A DNA stretch of 64,000 bases from JASGCL01 sp965203915 (GTDB lineage Bacteria > Pseudomonadota > Alphaproteobacteria > JASGCL01), in assembly GCA_965203915.1 (NCBI GenBank), contig OZ241918.1, forward strand, positions 62,001-126,000, given 5' to 3'. The notes beneath the pieces were generated by a model. That model was not told the origin of the DNA, did not search any database, and saw only the letters and a program-made list of their open reading frames with translations. Positions 41,906 through 51,804 of the stretch are shown one piece after another; position 1 is the stretch's first letter; the number at the start of each line of letters is the position of its first letter. Both the position numbers and the translations under genes were made by a program.

Positions 41906-44900
41906 ATGTCGGGCACTCCACAACGTCATTTTTCCCACGGGGTTTTTACCATCCATGCCAGTTTTGGTTTTGCGGCGTCGCTAAGCCGCCTGATGCTTAA
42001 CCTTGCCCTGGAAAAGGATAAAAAAAATTGGCAAGCCGCCCTGGCCGATATGACATTGTATTTACCCAACCGCCGCAGTGTCGGCGTGGTGAAGGGCGCG
42101 TTGCTCCAGGCGGTTCAGGACGAACAATTGGTCGGCGGATATTTGATGCCCAAAATTATTTCGCTGGGCGACATTGTTACCGACAGCCAAGATTTAGAAA
42201 TAACCAGCGACGATGACGATTTTGTAAGCGACGGGGCATTATCACCCATTAGCCAAGAACGCCGTTTGCAATTGTTGATGAGCCTGATACAAAAATTTTA
42301 TCACCAAGGGTTCGACCGCCATTTAACCGCGGGGCATTTGTTGGGGTTGGCAAAAAAATTGGCAAGTTTTTTAGACGAACTGACCATTGCACAAAAAGAT
42401 AGGAAAGAATTATTTGCCAAAGGCATTTTTTTAAACAACGAAGAATTGATAGGCGATGAGGCGGACGATAATAACCGCCGCACCATGGGCGATGCCGACA
42501 GCAAAGCGTTGCTGGAAACCCTTGCCGAACATTGGCAAAAAATTTTACGTTTCTTAACCCTGGTCGTCCCCAGTTATGAAAATATTTTACAAGAACGTGG
42601 CCATCAGGACCGCGAACAAATATTGAATGAACGGATTATCGCCATCGCCGATGCCTATCAACGAGCGCAACACACGGGCAAACAAACTGGCACGGTGATT
42701 ATCGCGGGTTCCACGGGGTCGCGCGCCACCACCCGCCAATTGATGAGATCGGTGCTAACCTTGCCCCATGGCATGGTTATATTGCCCGGGTTTGATAAAA
42801 ACATGGACGAAGATGTGTGGGATTTTTTATCGTCGTCGGTTTTGCCATCGGCAAGCATCGAAAAAAAATTATCGGAAAAAAACTCGGCTTTTTTCTTATC
42901 GGCGTTGGTGCACCCACAACGGTCGATGGTCGATTTGTTGCAATTTTTGGGCGTGAAGAAAAATGATGTAAAATACCTGCACCATGAATCCATCGGCCAT
43001 AATATCCTGGCGCGCGAAAAATTGCTGGCGGAGATATTCTTGCCGCCGATAAAAACATGGTTGCAACGCGCCGATGATAAAAATTTACAAAAAAATATCG
43101 CCACCGCCCTGGGTGCGGTAACCATGCTCACCCTGCCCGATAGGAGCAGCGAAGCCGAAATGATAGCCCTGATTATCAAAAAAAATCTTATCAACCACGA
43201 AAGAAATAATGACGCCGCGCCCAACAATTCGGTCAAAAATCCTTCACAACCCACCATCGCCCTGGTGGCGCGCGACAAACAATTGATAAGGGAGGTTTTG
43301 TTGGTGTTGCGTTCGATGAATATTTTGGTTGAGGATAGTTCGGGTGTGCCATTTTGGCAAAGCCCGTTGGGGATGTTTGTTTTTATCGCCAATCTTTTTT
43401 TCAGCCGTCCTTCCGCGGCGACCTTCAAAAATCTTTTGCTACAGCCGCTGGTTTCGGGCGCGTCCAGCGAAACCAAACAATTTGTTCATTATTTGCTGGT
43501 GGATGTTTTGCCGACCATTCGCCATCACTTAACCGCGGAAAAATTACAACGCGCCATCATTGCCCCGCCCAGCGAACCAGGGAGCAACCGCCCCGACAGA
43601 TTGGACGCCACGCAACGCAAAAAATTGTTGCAGTGGCTTGAGCCCATGATGGTGGTATTACAAAGCAACGAAGAAAAAACCCGCCAACCAAAATCGGTCG
43701 CCGCATGGATGGGCGAATTTATAAACTTCATCCAACTAATCACCCGCAATTCGATTGCGGACGACCGCGACAATATATTGGCAAGCAGTGCGGGAAAGAA
43801 ATTTTACACCATCGTCAACCATTTTATTGCCGAAGGCGAAGATAATGTTTTTTTTATGCAACGCGAAGAATTGCACGATTGGTTTTACGAATTGTTGGCG
43901 GGGGAAACCATCCACCGACCTTTTTTACAATTGGCGCGGTTGCAAATTGTTGGCCCGTTGGAATCACGATTATTAAAAGCCGACATAACCATATTGGCGG
44001 GTTTGACCGACGGTATATGGCCCGCAACGGGCAGCCCCGACCCATGGTTGCCAAAATCCGTCCGCCGTCATTGGGGCTTGCTCAACGATGAAGAAAAATT
44101 ATCGCTAAGCGCGCATGACTTCGCCACCAATTTTTTATCGCCCGAGGTTTTTTTATTAAGCCGCGAAAAAGAAAATGGCGTGCTGTGCGAAAAATCGCGC
44201 TGGCTGCAACGGTTGGAAGCCTTGCTAACCATCTATCCCCAAGCCGCCATGCAACAACGCGCCGCCCAATGGTATGGTTTGTTGGCGCGGCATCAACAAT
44301 TAAGCAACCAATTCTTATCACCCGCGGCAACCACGCCGCCCGCCCCCCAACCCGCGGTCGCGGCGCGCCCCAAAAAATTAAGCGTCACCAGCCTAGAAAA
44401 ATTTCAATCCAACCCCTTCTGGCTCTACGCCAACAAAATTCTTAAATTGCCAAAGCCCGATGATTTAAGCGACGATTCCTTGGTGGCAACCTTGGCGCGG
44501 GATAAAGGCAAATTGTTGCATGACATATTAAAAATATTCACCGCCGAGGCCAGCCAGCATCAAGGGCGCGAACTGGTTTTCCTCTACGAATTATGCGACA
44601 GGGCATTGGCCGATTATCAACATTTGGCGGTGGTGAAAAATTTTTGGCAACCTGCCTTCTACGCCACCTGCGATTTTTTTTGGCGCGAATATCAGCATCA
44701 TGCGAGTGGCAAAATCCTGAGCGAATTTCACGGCGAAGCAACGACAAGCCTTGCCGATTATCATTTTACCCTGACCGCCCGTGCCGATAGGATAGATATA
44801 AAACCCGATGGTCGTATCAATATTGTTGATTACAAAACGGGGCCCCTGCCCACGCAAACCAAACGCCAAGCGGGGGAGAGTTTGCAATTACCGCTGGAGG

Positions 44901-45232
44901 GGTGGATAGCAACCCGCGGCGGCTTCACAGGTATTAGCCCCACCGCGGCGGCGCAACCCATAGAATTAGAATTTTGGCATTTGCGCGGCGACGATTCGGT
45001 TGTTGAAAATTTTAGCAAGTCGAAAAAAAATAACAAAACCAATGAAGAATTGATTGCCCAAGCCGAAGAAAAATTATTAAGCATCGTCAGCAACCTTAAC
45101 AACCCCGCATTTGGTTTTACCGCGGTCGAGGGGCAAGAATACAATGATTATGATTTGCTGGCCCGCGAAGGCGAATGGGCAAGCGGCATTGTGATAGAAA
45201 AAGATGGCGATGAATCGCCCGAAGGAGCATAG
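41906..45232 (+). CDS. addB: Double-strand break repair protein AddB (alphaproteobacterial type)
   Basis: AddB is the non-motor subunit of the AddAB helicase-nuclease that resects DNA ends for RecA-dependent repair. The 1108-residue length fits the alphaproteobacterial form. The N-terminal inactive helicase-like domain begins FTIHASFGFAASLSRLML; TVIIAGSTGSRATTRQLMR is near 258. The C-terminal RecB-like nuclease has TARADRIDIKPDGRINIVDY with the D...DYK catalytic core (near 955) and the following LQLPLEGWI. The Fe-S cysteines of some AddB proteins are not evident. The gene is followed immediately by addA. Confidence 0.93.
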   Translation: MSGTPQRHFSHGVFTIHASFGFAASLSRLMLNLALEKDKKNWQAALADMTLYLPNRRSVGVVKGALLQAVQDEQLVGGYLMPKIISLGDIVTDSQDLEITSDDDDFVSDGALSPISQERRLQLLMSLIQKFYHQGFDRHLTAGHLLGLAKKLASFLDELTIAQKDRKELFAKGIFLNNEELIGDEADDNNRRTMGDADSKALLETLAEHWQKILRFLTLVVPSYENILQERGHQDREQILNERIIAIADAYQRAQHTGKQTGTVIIAGSTGSRATTRQLMRSVLTLPHGMVILPGFDKNMDEDVWDFLSSSVLPSASIEKKLSEKNSAFFLSALVHPQRSMVDLLQFLGVKKNDVKYLHHESIGHNILAREKLLAEIFLPPIKTWLQRADDKNLQKNIATALGAVTMLTLPDRSSEAEMIALIIKKNLINHERNNDAAPNNSVKNPSQPTIALVARDKQLIREVLLVLRSMNILVEDSSGVPFWQSPLGMFVFIANLFFSRPSAATFKNLLLQPLVSGASSETKQFVHYLLVDVLPTIRHHLTAEKLQRAIIAPPSEPGSNRPDRLDATQRKKLLQWLEPMMVVLQSNEEKTRQPKSVAAWMGEFINFIQLITRNSIADDRDNILASSAGKKFYTIVNHFIAEGEDNVFFMQREELHDWFYELLAGETIHRPFLQLARLQIVGPLESRLLKADITILAGLTDGIWPATGSPDPWLPKSVRRHWGLLNDEEKLSLSAHDFATNFLSPEVFLLSREKENGVLCEKSRWLQRLEALLTIYPQAAMQQRAAQWYGLLARHQQLSNQFLSPAATTPPAPQPAVAARPKKLSVTSLEKFQSNPFWLYANKILKLPKPDDLSDDSLVATLARDKGKLLHDILKIFTAEASQHQGRELVFLYELCDRALADYQHLAVVKNFWQPAFYATCDFFWREYQHHASGKILSEFHGEATTSLADYHFTLTARADRIDIKPDGRINIVDYKTGPLPTQTKRQAGESLQLPLEGWIATRGGFTGISPTAAAQPIELEFWHLRGDDSVVENFSKSKKNNKTNEELIAQAEEKLLSIVSNLNNPAFGFTAVEGQEYNDYDLLAREGEWASGIVIEKDGDESPEGA

Positions 45233-45242
45233 AAAAAAATCC

Positions 45243-48200
45243 ATGATAAATCAAACCATAGCACCCAGCAATGTCGCCGTGATGGACGGGCGTGACAGCA
45301 CCCGTTTAACCGACGAACAACGCCGCGCCATCGACCCCAATTATTATGTTTGGGTAACGGCATCGGCGGGCAGCGGCAAAACCAAAGTTCTTATTGACCG
45401 AATATTATATTTGTTGTTGTCGGGGCAAAAACCACATAATTTGTTGGTGATTACATTTACCCGCGCGGCATCGGCGGAAATTAAAAATCGCCTGAATAAA
45501 AAATTGGCAGAATGGACGGTGAAGCCCGACAAAGAATTAGAAGCCGATATTAAAAATATTGTCGGCGAGCAATGGGAAGGCGTTGCGATAAGAAAAAAAA
45601 TGACGACCGCGCGCGGGCTTTTTTTACAGATGATGGATGAAAAACAAAACCTGGTTATCAACACCATCCACGGGTTTTGCCAACAATTGTTAAGTTATTT
45701 TCCGTTGGAATCGGGCGTGCCATTTGCATTCCAGTTAGCCGACGAAGATGAAGCAAAAAAATTATTGCACAACGCGATGGAAACCACCCTGTTGCGCCAA
45801 GATGGGGAGGTAGCACCGTTGCTTAGCGAGATGAAAAGATATTGGCAAAACGATTCGGCTTTGAAGCAAAAAATCGAAGTATATTTGTCCGACCCGCTGG
45901 CGTTAGAAAACCACCAACGGCTTCACCATGATAATTTGGCCATGTGGCAAAAGCAACATGGTTGGTTAAGCGCGGCCGACATGTTGGCAAAAGAAAAACA
46001 AAGGGCGGAACTGCTGGCGTCATTTACCGAACAAAATATTATCACCAAGGATGGCAAGATTAACAAAACAAAAAGAAAAAAATTTAGCAAACAGGAAGAG
46101 GCAACCGCGCAAGCCGTGGATGCCATCAACGCCGAAATAAGCAAGGCCACCATCGCGGGGCAATCCTACATTGCTTTGGCCTTGGCGATAAAAATATCGG
46201 ACCATTACAAAAAAATAAAATTCGCCAATGGTTTGCTGGATTATAATGACCTGATTATCAAGGCGGCAAACTTGCTGGCCGATAAAAACAACATCCACCC
46301 CTGGGTGCAATATAAAATGGCGGGGGCCATCAAACACCTGTTGTTGGATGAAGCCCAAGACACCAGCCCCAGCCAATGGCAGGTGATAAAAAATGTCGTC
46401 GATGGTTTCACCATGATGCAAAAAAAACGCGGCGATTATAGCTTCTTGATAGTCGGCGACGGCAAGCAATCGATATTTGCCTTTCAGGGGGCTGAAATAA
46501 AAACTTATCACGATTACAAAATATTATGGGATCGGGTTTTTGATAAAAGTTTTCTGTCGTTGCTGTTTGATACGTCCTTTCGTTCGGGTAAAAATATTTT
46601 AGAATTCGTGGATAAGGTATTTGCGGGCAGCGATTTTCGCTTGTCGCTGGGCGAGGATTCTTCGCACCGCGCCCATCACCAACAATTGCCGTCACAAATT
46701 ATGGTAAAAAATTTTGTAGCTTACGAAGAAAAAGAAAATCACAAATCAAAAAAATTACAATATATCGAATCGGTGGCGCAAGATATAAAAAATTATATCG
46801 ACCATGGCGTGATTGTTGAAAATAATGTCGGGCGCGCGGTGAAGGCCAGCGACATCATGGTGTTAATCAAAGAACGAAAATATTTGCAACCGCCGTTGGT
46901 GGCGGCGTTAAAAAAAATAGGTGTCATGGTGGCGGGGCGCGACCGTATTATTTTAAAAGACGAATGGTTGGTAAAGGACATGATAAACCTTGGCCAATTT
47001 GCCTTGATGCCACGGGTGGATTTTTATTTGGCGAACCTGTTGCTCTCGCCCTTTTGCAATCTTTCCTATGACGAATTGGAAACAATGGCTATCAACCGCA
47101 CGGGGTCGTTATACCAATCGCTGGTCGCCCATGCCGCAACCAACCCTGACCCATGGTGGAAAAAATTGTTGCAGTGGCTGGATGATATAAGCCGCGCCGT
47201 GAATCAAAAAACCGCCTTTGAATTTTTTTATGACGGCTTGCAACAACCCTGCCCGCATCGCCATCATCAAACCACCGGCCAGCCATCTTTTGTCGCCTCG
47301 GGGCGTGCCATGTTGTTGGCGCGGTGGGGCATGGCAGAGGGGGAAACATTGAACATATTTTTTGACCGCTTGCTTGATTTAGAAAAAAAACAAATCAACA
47401 ACCTGGCCATGGCGATTGATAAATTGCTTAATGATAATACACAAATAAAAAAAGACGCGGCGGCGGATTACAAAACGGGGGTACGCATTATTACGTGCCA
47501 CGGCGCGAAGGGGTTGGAGGCACCCATTGTTTTCTTGCTTGATTATATTCCCGACCGTTTGGGAAAAAAAGAAGAGGCCTTTATTCGCGAACCCGACCAA
47601 CCCATATTGTTCTTGGCAAAAAAAGAAGAAAGGGAAGAAGGCCAAGAAAAAATTTGGCAGCAGAAAAAAGATTTGGCGATGCAGGAGGAGCATCGGTTGT
47701 TGTATGTCGCCCTGACCCGTGCCAAGAATTATTTGGTTATCAGCGGGTTTGGAAAAAACCAGGCGGAAGAAAACAACGATGGCGAGGCGACCCTTTATAA
47801 AAAAAGTTGGTATTACCTATGCCAACGCGCCATGCTTGAGCTGCCTCACCACGAACATGACGACGGGCTTGTCTATGGCGATATGCCCGCCGTGACGAAA
47901 AGCCATGCACCCGATACACAATCTTTAGCACCCGTGTCATCACCCACCACGCGCAACGCGGGTGAAGATGATTGGCTAACCACCAAAATAAATTTTTCTT
48001 ATTTGCAAGCCACCCCCGACCAAACCAGTCAAGAAGACAAGGGCGAATATAAAAAAACGGCGGCTCCCTTTGCCAAAAGAACCGAGGCAACCGCGGCAGG
48101 CGAAGCATCGGAACATGTGGCGCGCGGTGTGGCGGTTCACCGATTATTGCAAAGATTAAGCAAAATTCCCAAGGCGCAACAATTGGCGCAAGCCGAAAAA

Positions 48201-48617
48201 ATATTGAACCAAGAATATGCTTACCTCGACCATGATAGGCGGCAGGGCGTGCTGGACGAAGTCATGGCTACCTTGGACTTCATATATGCCACAGCCGATA
48301 AATTACCACCCGATTGGCAAAGCGTTTTTATCACGGATGACCAACAACAAATATTTTTGGAGCAAGAGGTGATGGGATGGGTCGAAGGGGTAGCCATGAT
48401 GGGGCGGGTTGACCGCATGGTCGTCACCCCGACCGAAGTTAAAATTCTTGATTACAAATCATCATCGCTTAACATACAACATCTGTCGCAAGTGCCGCGC
48501 AGTTATCAACAGCAAATGGCGCGTTATCGGCAATTGTTGTCTTTAACCTACCCCGATAAAAAAATTCGCACCGCTTTGTTATTCACGGGCAACCTGCAAT
48601 TGATAGAGGTTTTTTAG
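45243..48617 (+). CDS. addA: Double-strand break repair helicase AddA (alphaproteobacterial type)
   Basis: The UvrD-like ATPase and nuclease subunit of AddAB. Started at 45243 (MINQTIAPSN) it has 1124 residues; an ATG at 45204 inside addB would add 13. Helicase motifs: Walker A TASAGSGKTKVL (near 42), Q-motif LTDEQRRAID just before, Walker B LLLDEAQDTSPSQWQV (near 360), FLIVGDGKQSIFAFQGAE (near 402), GVRIITCHGAKGLEAPIVFL (near 745), and RLLYVALTRAKNYLVISG (near 815). The C-terminal nuclease core is GRVDRMVVTPTEVKILDYKS (near 1055). The 3' end overlaps the convergent gltX stop by 4 nt. Confidence 0.95.
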   Translation: MINQTIAPSNVAVMDGRDSTRLTDEQRRAIDPNYYVWVTASAGSGKTKVLIDRILYLLLSGQKPHNLLVITFTRAASAEIKNRLNKKLAEWTVKPDKELEADIKNIVGEQWEGVAIRKKMTTARGLFLQMMDEKQNLVINTIHGFCQQLLSYFPLESGVPFAFQLADEDEAKKLLHNAMETTLLRQDGEVAPLLSEMKRYWQNDSALKQKIEVYLSDPLALENHQRLHHDNLAMWQKQHGWLSAADMLAKEKQRAELLASFTEQNIITKDGKINKTKRKKFSKQEEATAQAVDAINAEISKATIAGQSYIALALAIKISDHYKKIKFANGLLDYNDLIIKAANLLADKNNIHPWVQYKMAGAIKHLLLDEAQDTSPSQWQVIKNVVDGFTMMQKKRGDYSFLIVGDGKQSIFAFQGAEIKTYHDYKILWDRVFDKSFLSLLFDTSFRSGKNILEFVDKVFAGSDFRLSLGEDSSHRAHHQQLPSQIMVKNFVAYEEKENHKSKKLQYIESVAQDIKNYIDHGVIVENNVGRAVKASDIMVLIKERKYLQPPLVAALKKIGVMVAGRDRIILKDEWLVKDMINLGQFALMPRVDFYLANLLLSPFCNLSYDELETMAINRTGSLYQSLVAHAATNPDPWWKKLLQWLDDISRAVNQKTAFEFFYDGLQQPCPHRHHQTTGQPSFVASGRAMLLARWGMAEGETLNIFFDRLLDLEKKQINNLAMAIDKLLNDNTQIKKDAAADYKTGVRIITCHGAKGLEAPIVFLLDYIPDRLGKKEEAFIREPDQPILFLAKKEEREEGQEKIWQQKKDLAMQEEHRLLYVALTRAKNYLVISGFGKNQAEENNDGEATLYKKSWYYLCQRAMLELPHHEHDDGLVYGDMPAVTKSHAPDTQSLAPVSSPTTRNAGEDDWLTTKINFSYLQATPDQTSQEDKGEYKKTAAPFAKRTEATAAGEASEHVARGVAVHRLLQRLSKIPKAQQLAQAEKILNQEYAYLDHDRRQGVLDEVMATLDFIYATADKLPPDWQSVFITDDQQQIFLEQEVMGWVEGVAMMGRVDRMVVTPTEVKILDYKSSSLNIQHLSQVPRSYQQQMARYRQLLSLTYPDKKIRTALLFTGNLQLIEVF

Positions 48618-49966
48618 GCGATGGCTTGCCAACGTTTAAGAATCTTATTGCGCCCCAATAACAAAAAAATATCGGCAATGGTGGGGCCGTCGAGCCGCCC
48701 CGTCAAAGACAACCTGATGGGATGAAAAAGCTCTTTGCCTTTTTTTCCTGATAGGTTTTTTATTTTTTCTAAAAATGCGTTGATGGTTTCACTGGTTAGG
48801 TCTTGCGGCAAATACGTTGCCATGGTTTTTAACAATTCTTTGTCGCCATCCTGCAACCCCGCGGGGGGGAAAAAATCATCGCCCAAAATTTCGCGCCACG
48901 CCATGACGTCCTGTTGGCTTGTGGCCGCGCCCTTTATTTTATCCCATTGCTGGTCGGTGATATGCCCCATGGTGGCGGCGCCATAAAATTCGTCCGCCGA
49001 TGTTTTATCAACCTGCGCCAAGAATTTTTTATTGATGGTTTGCAAATCATTTTCAAAAAATTTTGGTTCCGATTTGCCAAACTTGCTTATGTCGACATGG
49101 GCTATCAGGTCGTCCATCGTTTCACTGCTCGTGGCGGCCTGGGCCAGGCCAAGATGCGCAAAATAAGCAAGCAAGGCGCGGGGGTGGATCCCCTCCGCCC
49201 GAAAATCACGGATAGATTTCGCGCCCAACCTTTTGGATAATTTACCGCCCGCGCCGTCAACCATGCGCGGCAAATGCGCCAGGCGCGGCACCCTATACCC
49301 CAAGGCTTCGAACAATTGAATCTGCGCCGCGCTGTTGGTGAGGTGGTCATCGCCCCGCAAAATTAAACTGACGCCCATCAAACCGTCATCAACCACCGAC
49401 GATAAAATATAAAGTGGCACCCCGTCGCCCCGCAACAAAACAGGGTCGGACACAATATTTTTGGGGAAATGCACCGCGCCCTTGCCCATGTCTTGCCATG
49501 CCATGTCTTTGTCTTCTAACAAAAAACGATAATGCGGTTTGCGCCCCGCCTGCTCAAAGGCGGCAATTTGCTGAGCGGTTAATTTTAAAGCCGCGCGGTT
49601 ATAAAGCGGCGGCTGGCCACTGGCCTCTTGCGTTTTGCGCAACAATTCCAATTCTTCCTTTGTTTCGTAACAAGCATAAAGCCTGCCATTTTTTTTGAGG
49701 GTTTCAACCGCGGTTGCATAAAAATCCAACCTATCGCTTTGTCGGTAAATGGCGTCAAAAGAAAAACCCAACCATAGCAGGTCTTGTTTGATGGCTTCTT
49801 CGTAAGTTGCCTTGGACCGTTCGGTGTCGGTGTTGTCGATGCGTAAAATAAATTGTCCGCCATGGCGCCGCGCGTATAAATAATTTAACAAGGCAACGCG
49901 CAAATTGCCTGCGTGCAAAAACCCCGTGGGGCTGGGCGCGAAACGGCAAATAATTTTGTCGGTCAT
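48614..49966 (-). CDS. gltX: Glutamyl-tRNA synthetase
   Basis: Class I synthetase charging tRNA-Glu (450 aa). HIGH-type motif: FAPSPTGFLHAGNLRVALLN (8-27), with HAGN as in many bacterial GluRS. FILRIDNTDTERSKATYEE (near 40-58) and the KMSKS equivalent KLSKRLGAKSIRDF (near 248) are present. The anticodon-binding domain occupies the C-terminal third. Many alphaproteobacteria carry two GltX paralogues; this one has Asn rather than Glu in the FILRIEDTD-type motif, as seen in nondiscriminating or second copies, so it may charge tRNA-Gln too. The downstream neighbour across convergent ends is addA. Confidence 0.93.
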   Translation of the reverse strand: MTDKIICRFAPSPTGFLHAGNLRVALLNYLYARRHGGQFILRIDNTDTERSKATYEEAIKQDLLWLGFSFDAIYRQSDRLDFYATAVETLKKNGRLYACYETKEELELLRKTQEASGQPPLYNRAALKLTAQQIAAFEQAGRKPHYRFLLEDKDMAWQDMGKGAVHFPKNIVSDPVLLRGDGVPLYILSSVVDDGLMGVSLILRGDDHLTNSAAQIQLFEALGYRVPRLAHLPRMVDGAGGKLSKRLGAKSIRDFRAEGIHPRALLAYFAHLGLAQAATSSETMDDLIAHVDISKFGKSEPKFFENDLQTINKKFLAQVDKTSADEFYGAATMGHITDQQWDKIKGAATSQQDVMAWREILGDDFFPPAGLQDGDKELLKTMATYLPQDLTSETINAFLEKIKNLSGKKGKELFHPIRLSLTGRLDGPTIADIFLLLGRNKILKRWQAIA

Positions 49967-49994
49967 GATAACACTAGCCGCGATCTATCCCCCA

Positions 49995-50996
49995 TTATGC
50001 CAACCAGCCAGGCACGGGAAGGTTTTTTTCGCGTAAAAATGTTGGGTTAAAAATTTTGGATTGATAACGCGTGCCCGAATCACAAAGGATGGTAACGATG
50101 GTTTTCCCCTTGCCCAATTTTTCCGCCAATTTGACGGCCCCCGCAATATTGATGGCGGCAGAACCGCCAAGGCACAAACCTTCTTCCTGCAGCAGGTCAA
50201 AAATATAGGGTAGAGCCTCGCCGTCGGTTATTTGAAAAGGATAATCGATTTTCAAGCCCGCCAAGTTATCGGTGATGCGCCCTTGGCCAATGCCTTCGGT
50301 TATCGAGCTCCCCTCCGCCGTTAACTGCCCATTTGTGTAATAACTATAAAGCGAGGCGCCCATGGGGTCAGCCAAACCAATTTTTATATTTTTATTTTTT
50401 TCGCGTAATTTATCGGCAACCCCAGCCAAGGTGCCGCCCGTGCCCACCGCACAAATAAAACCATCCACCTTGCCGTCGGTTTGTTGCCAAATTTCTTCCC
50501 CCGTGGTTTTATAATGACCAAGTTTGTTGGCAAGGTTATCAAATTGATTGGCCCATAACACGGGCGCGCCGCCCATGTCGGCCAAATCCTCGGCCATGCG
50601 GCGCGATGTGTGAACATAATGTTTGGGGTCGCTGTATTTGGTGGTGGGCACTTCGACCACCTCGGCACCTATCAGACGCAAAAAATCTTTTTTCTCTTGC
50701 GATTGGCTGTCGGGAATAACGATGATGGTTTTGATACCAAGGGCATTGCCGACCAAGGCCAAGCCAATCCCCGTGTTGCCCGCCGTGCCCTCGACAATCG
50801 TGCCACCCTTCCTTATTTTGCCCGTTTGCAAAGCATCCTCGATAATGGCTTGCGCCGCCCTATCCTTCACCGAACCACCAGGGTTCATAAATTCCGCCTT
50901 GCCATAAATATGGCAACCCGTCATTTCGGAAACCTTGCGCAGTTTTATCAACGGCGTGTTGCCGATGGCATCAATAAAATTTTCTTTTATCTTCAT
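49995..50996 (-). CDS. cysK: Cysteine synthase A (O-acetylserine sulfhydrylase)
   Basis: PLP enzyme joining O-acetylserine and sulfide. The 333-residue sequence begins IGNTPLIKLRKVSEMTGC. The PLP lysine is in PGGSVKDRAA (near 44). VEGTAGNTGIGLALVG (near 68) is the substrate loop, GTGGTLAGVADKLRE (near 185) binds the PLP phosphate, and LCDSGTRYQSKIFN lies near the C-terminus. It is somewhat longer than E. coli CysK, but shorter than cystathionine beta-synthase and without CBS domains. It follows the methyltransferase gene on the same strand; no cysE is seen. Confidence 0.94.
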   Translation of the reverse strand: MKIKENFIDAIGNTPLIKLRKVSEMTGCHIYGKAEFMNPGGSVKDRAAQAIIEDALQTGKIRKGGTIVEGTAGNTGIGLALVGNALGIKTIIVIPDSQSQEKKDFLRLIGAEVVEVPTTKYSDPKHYVHTSRRMAEDLADMGGAPVLWANQFDNLANKLGHYKTTGEEIWQQTDGKVDGFICAVGTGGTLAGVADKLREKNKNIKIGLADPMGASLYSYYTNGQLTAEGSSITEGIGQGRITDNLAGLKIDYPFQITDGEALPYIFDLLQEEGLCLGGSAAINIAGAVKLAEKLGKGKTIVTILCDSGTRYQSKIFNPTFLREKNLPVPGWLA

Positions 50997-51025
50997 GGTG
51001 ATAATATATATGAATCCTTTATAAA

Positions 51026-51760
51026 TTACGATAACTTAATAGCATGGTGATAAAGCAATTCAAGTTCCAAGGCAAGGGGTAGCGGGTGTTGTTGCAGCCA
51101 ACTTGTCATGATAGCCTGCAATTTTTTGGGGGCTTGAAAATGACTGGGCAGGGTTTCTAAACTGTTTGTCAAAGCCATGGCCCGCATGTCGGCCAATAAT
51201 TTGTCGATTGTTTGATAGGTGATGGTCATCATGTCGGTATCGGCGACAATACCTGTGAATTTTGCTTGGTGCAGGCTTTGCAATATGTCGCTTACTTGGT
51301 GGCGCGGAAAAAATCGCGGCGCGGGTTCCTCGCCCAGCATCACCTCGGCCCGTTGGGTTAATTGTTCCATCGCTACCAACCCTTCGCCGCCTATCACCAC
51401 GGCTTGGAAAAAACCATTTTTTTTCAGGGCGCGATGATAAAGTTGTAAACGGCTTGCTACATCGCTTTCATAATGCAGGCTCATGAAATCGATGATGGCA
51501 TCGTAAGCATCAACCTCGGTCGGCAGGGTGTCTTGCTCGACAATAATACTATCGGGGTATTGCGCCCGCAATATTTTTTCACAACGAAATCCATCAACAA
51601 AAAGGTTATAACAAAAAATATTGTTCGGCGATAATTTGATGGGCAGTAAATGATCCATCACCCCGTCCAACGCGTGGGCGAACAGATAACGGTCGTGCGG
51701 TTGTTGGGTGGCGCGGGCAATTTTGGCGCGCAATTTTTCTGGGCCACAAAAATTTTTCAT
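51026..51760 (-). CDS. NDUFAF5/BioC-like methyltransferase-fold protein lacking SAM motif I
   Basis: The 244-residue protein keeps the later methyltransferase elements of the NDUFAF5/BioC group: YDAIIDFMSLHYESDVASRL (near 98-117), then LKKNGFFQAVVIGGEGLVAM (near 128-147), and a C-terminal LADMRAMALTNSLET. NDUFAF5 homologues hydroxylate a respiratory complex I arginine in mitochondria. Where motif I (D-x-G-x-G-x-G) should lie, the sequence reads FCYNLFVDGFRC, with no Gly triad. It may bind SAM differently or not at all, so activity is uncertain. It is transcribed toward cysK. Confidence 0.7.
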   Translation of the reverse strand: MKNFCGPEKLRAKIARATQQPHDRYLFAHALDGVMDHLLPIKLSPNNIFCYNLFVDGFRCEKILRAQYPDSIIVEQDTLPTEVDAYDAIIDFMSLHYESDVASRLQLYHRALKKNGFFQAVVIGGEGLVAMEQLTQRAEVMLGEEPAPRFFPRHQVSDILQSLHQAKFTGIVADTDMMTITYQTIDKLLADMRAMALTNSLETLPSHFQAPKKLQAIMTSWLQQHPLPLALELELLYHHAIKLS

Positions 51761-51804
51761 AGGGTTTGTATCAACGCTATAGGCGATTTGTTATGTAGCA
51801 ACCA

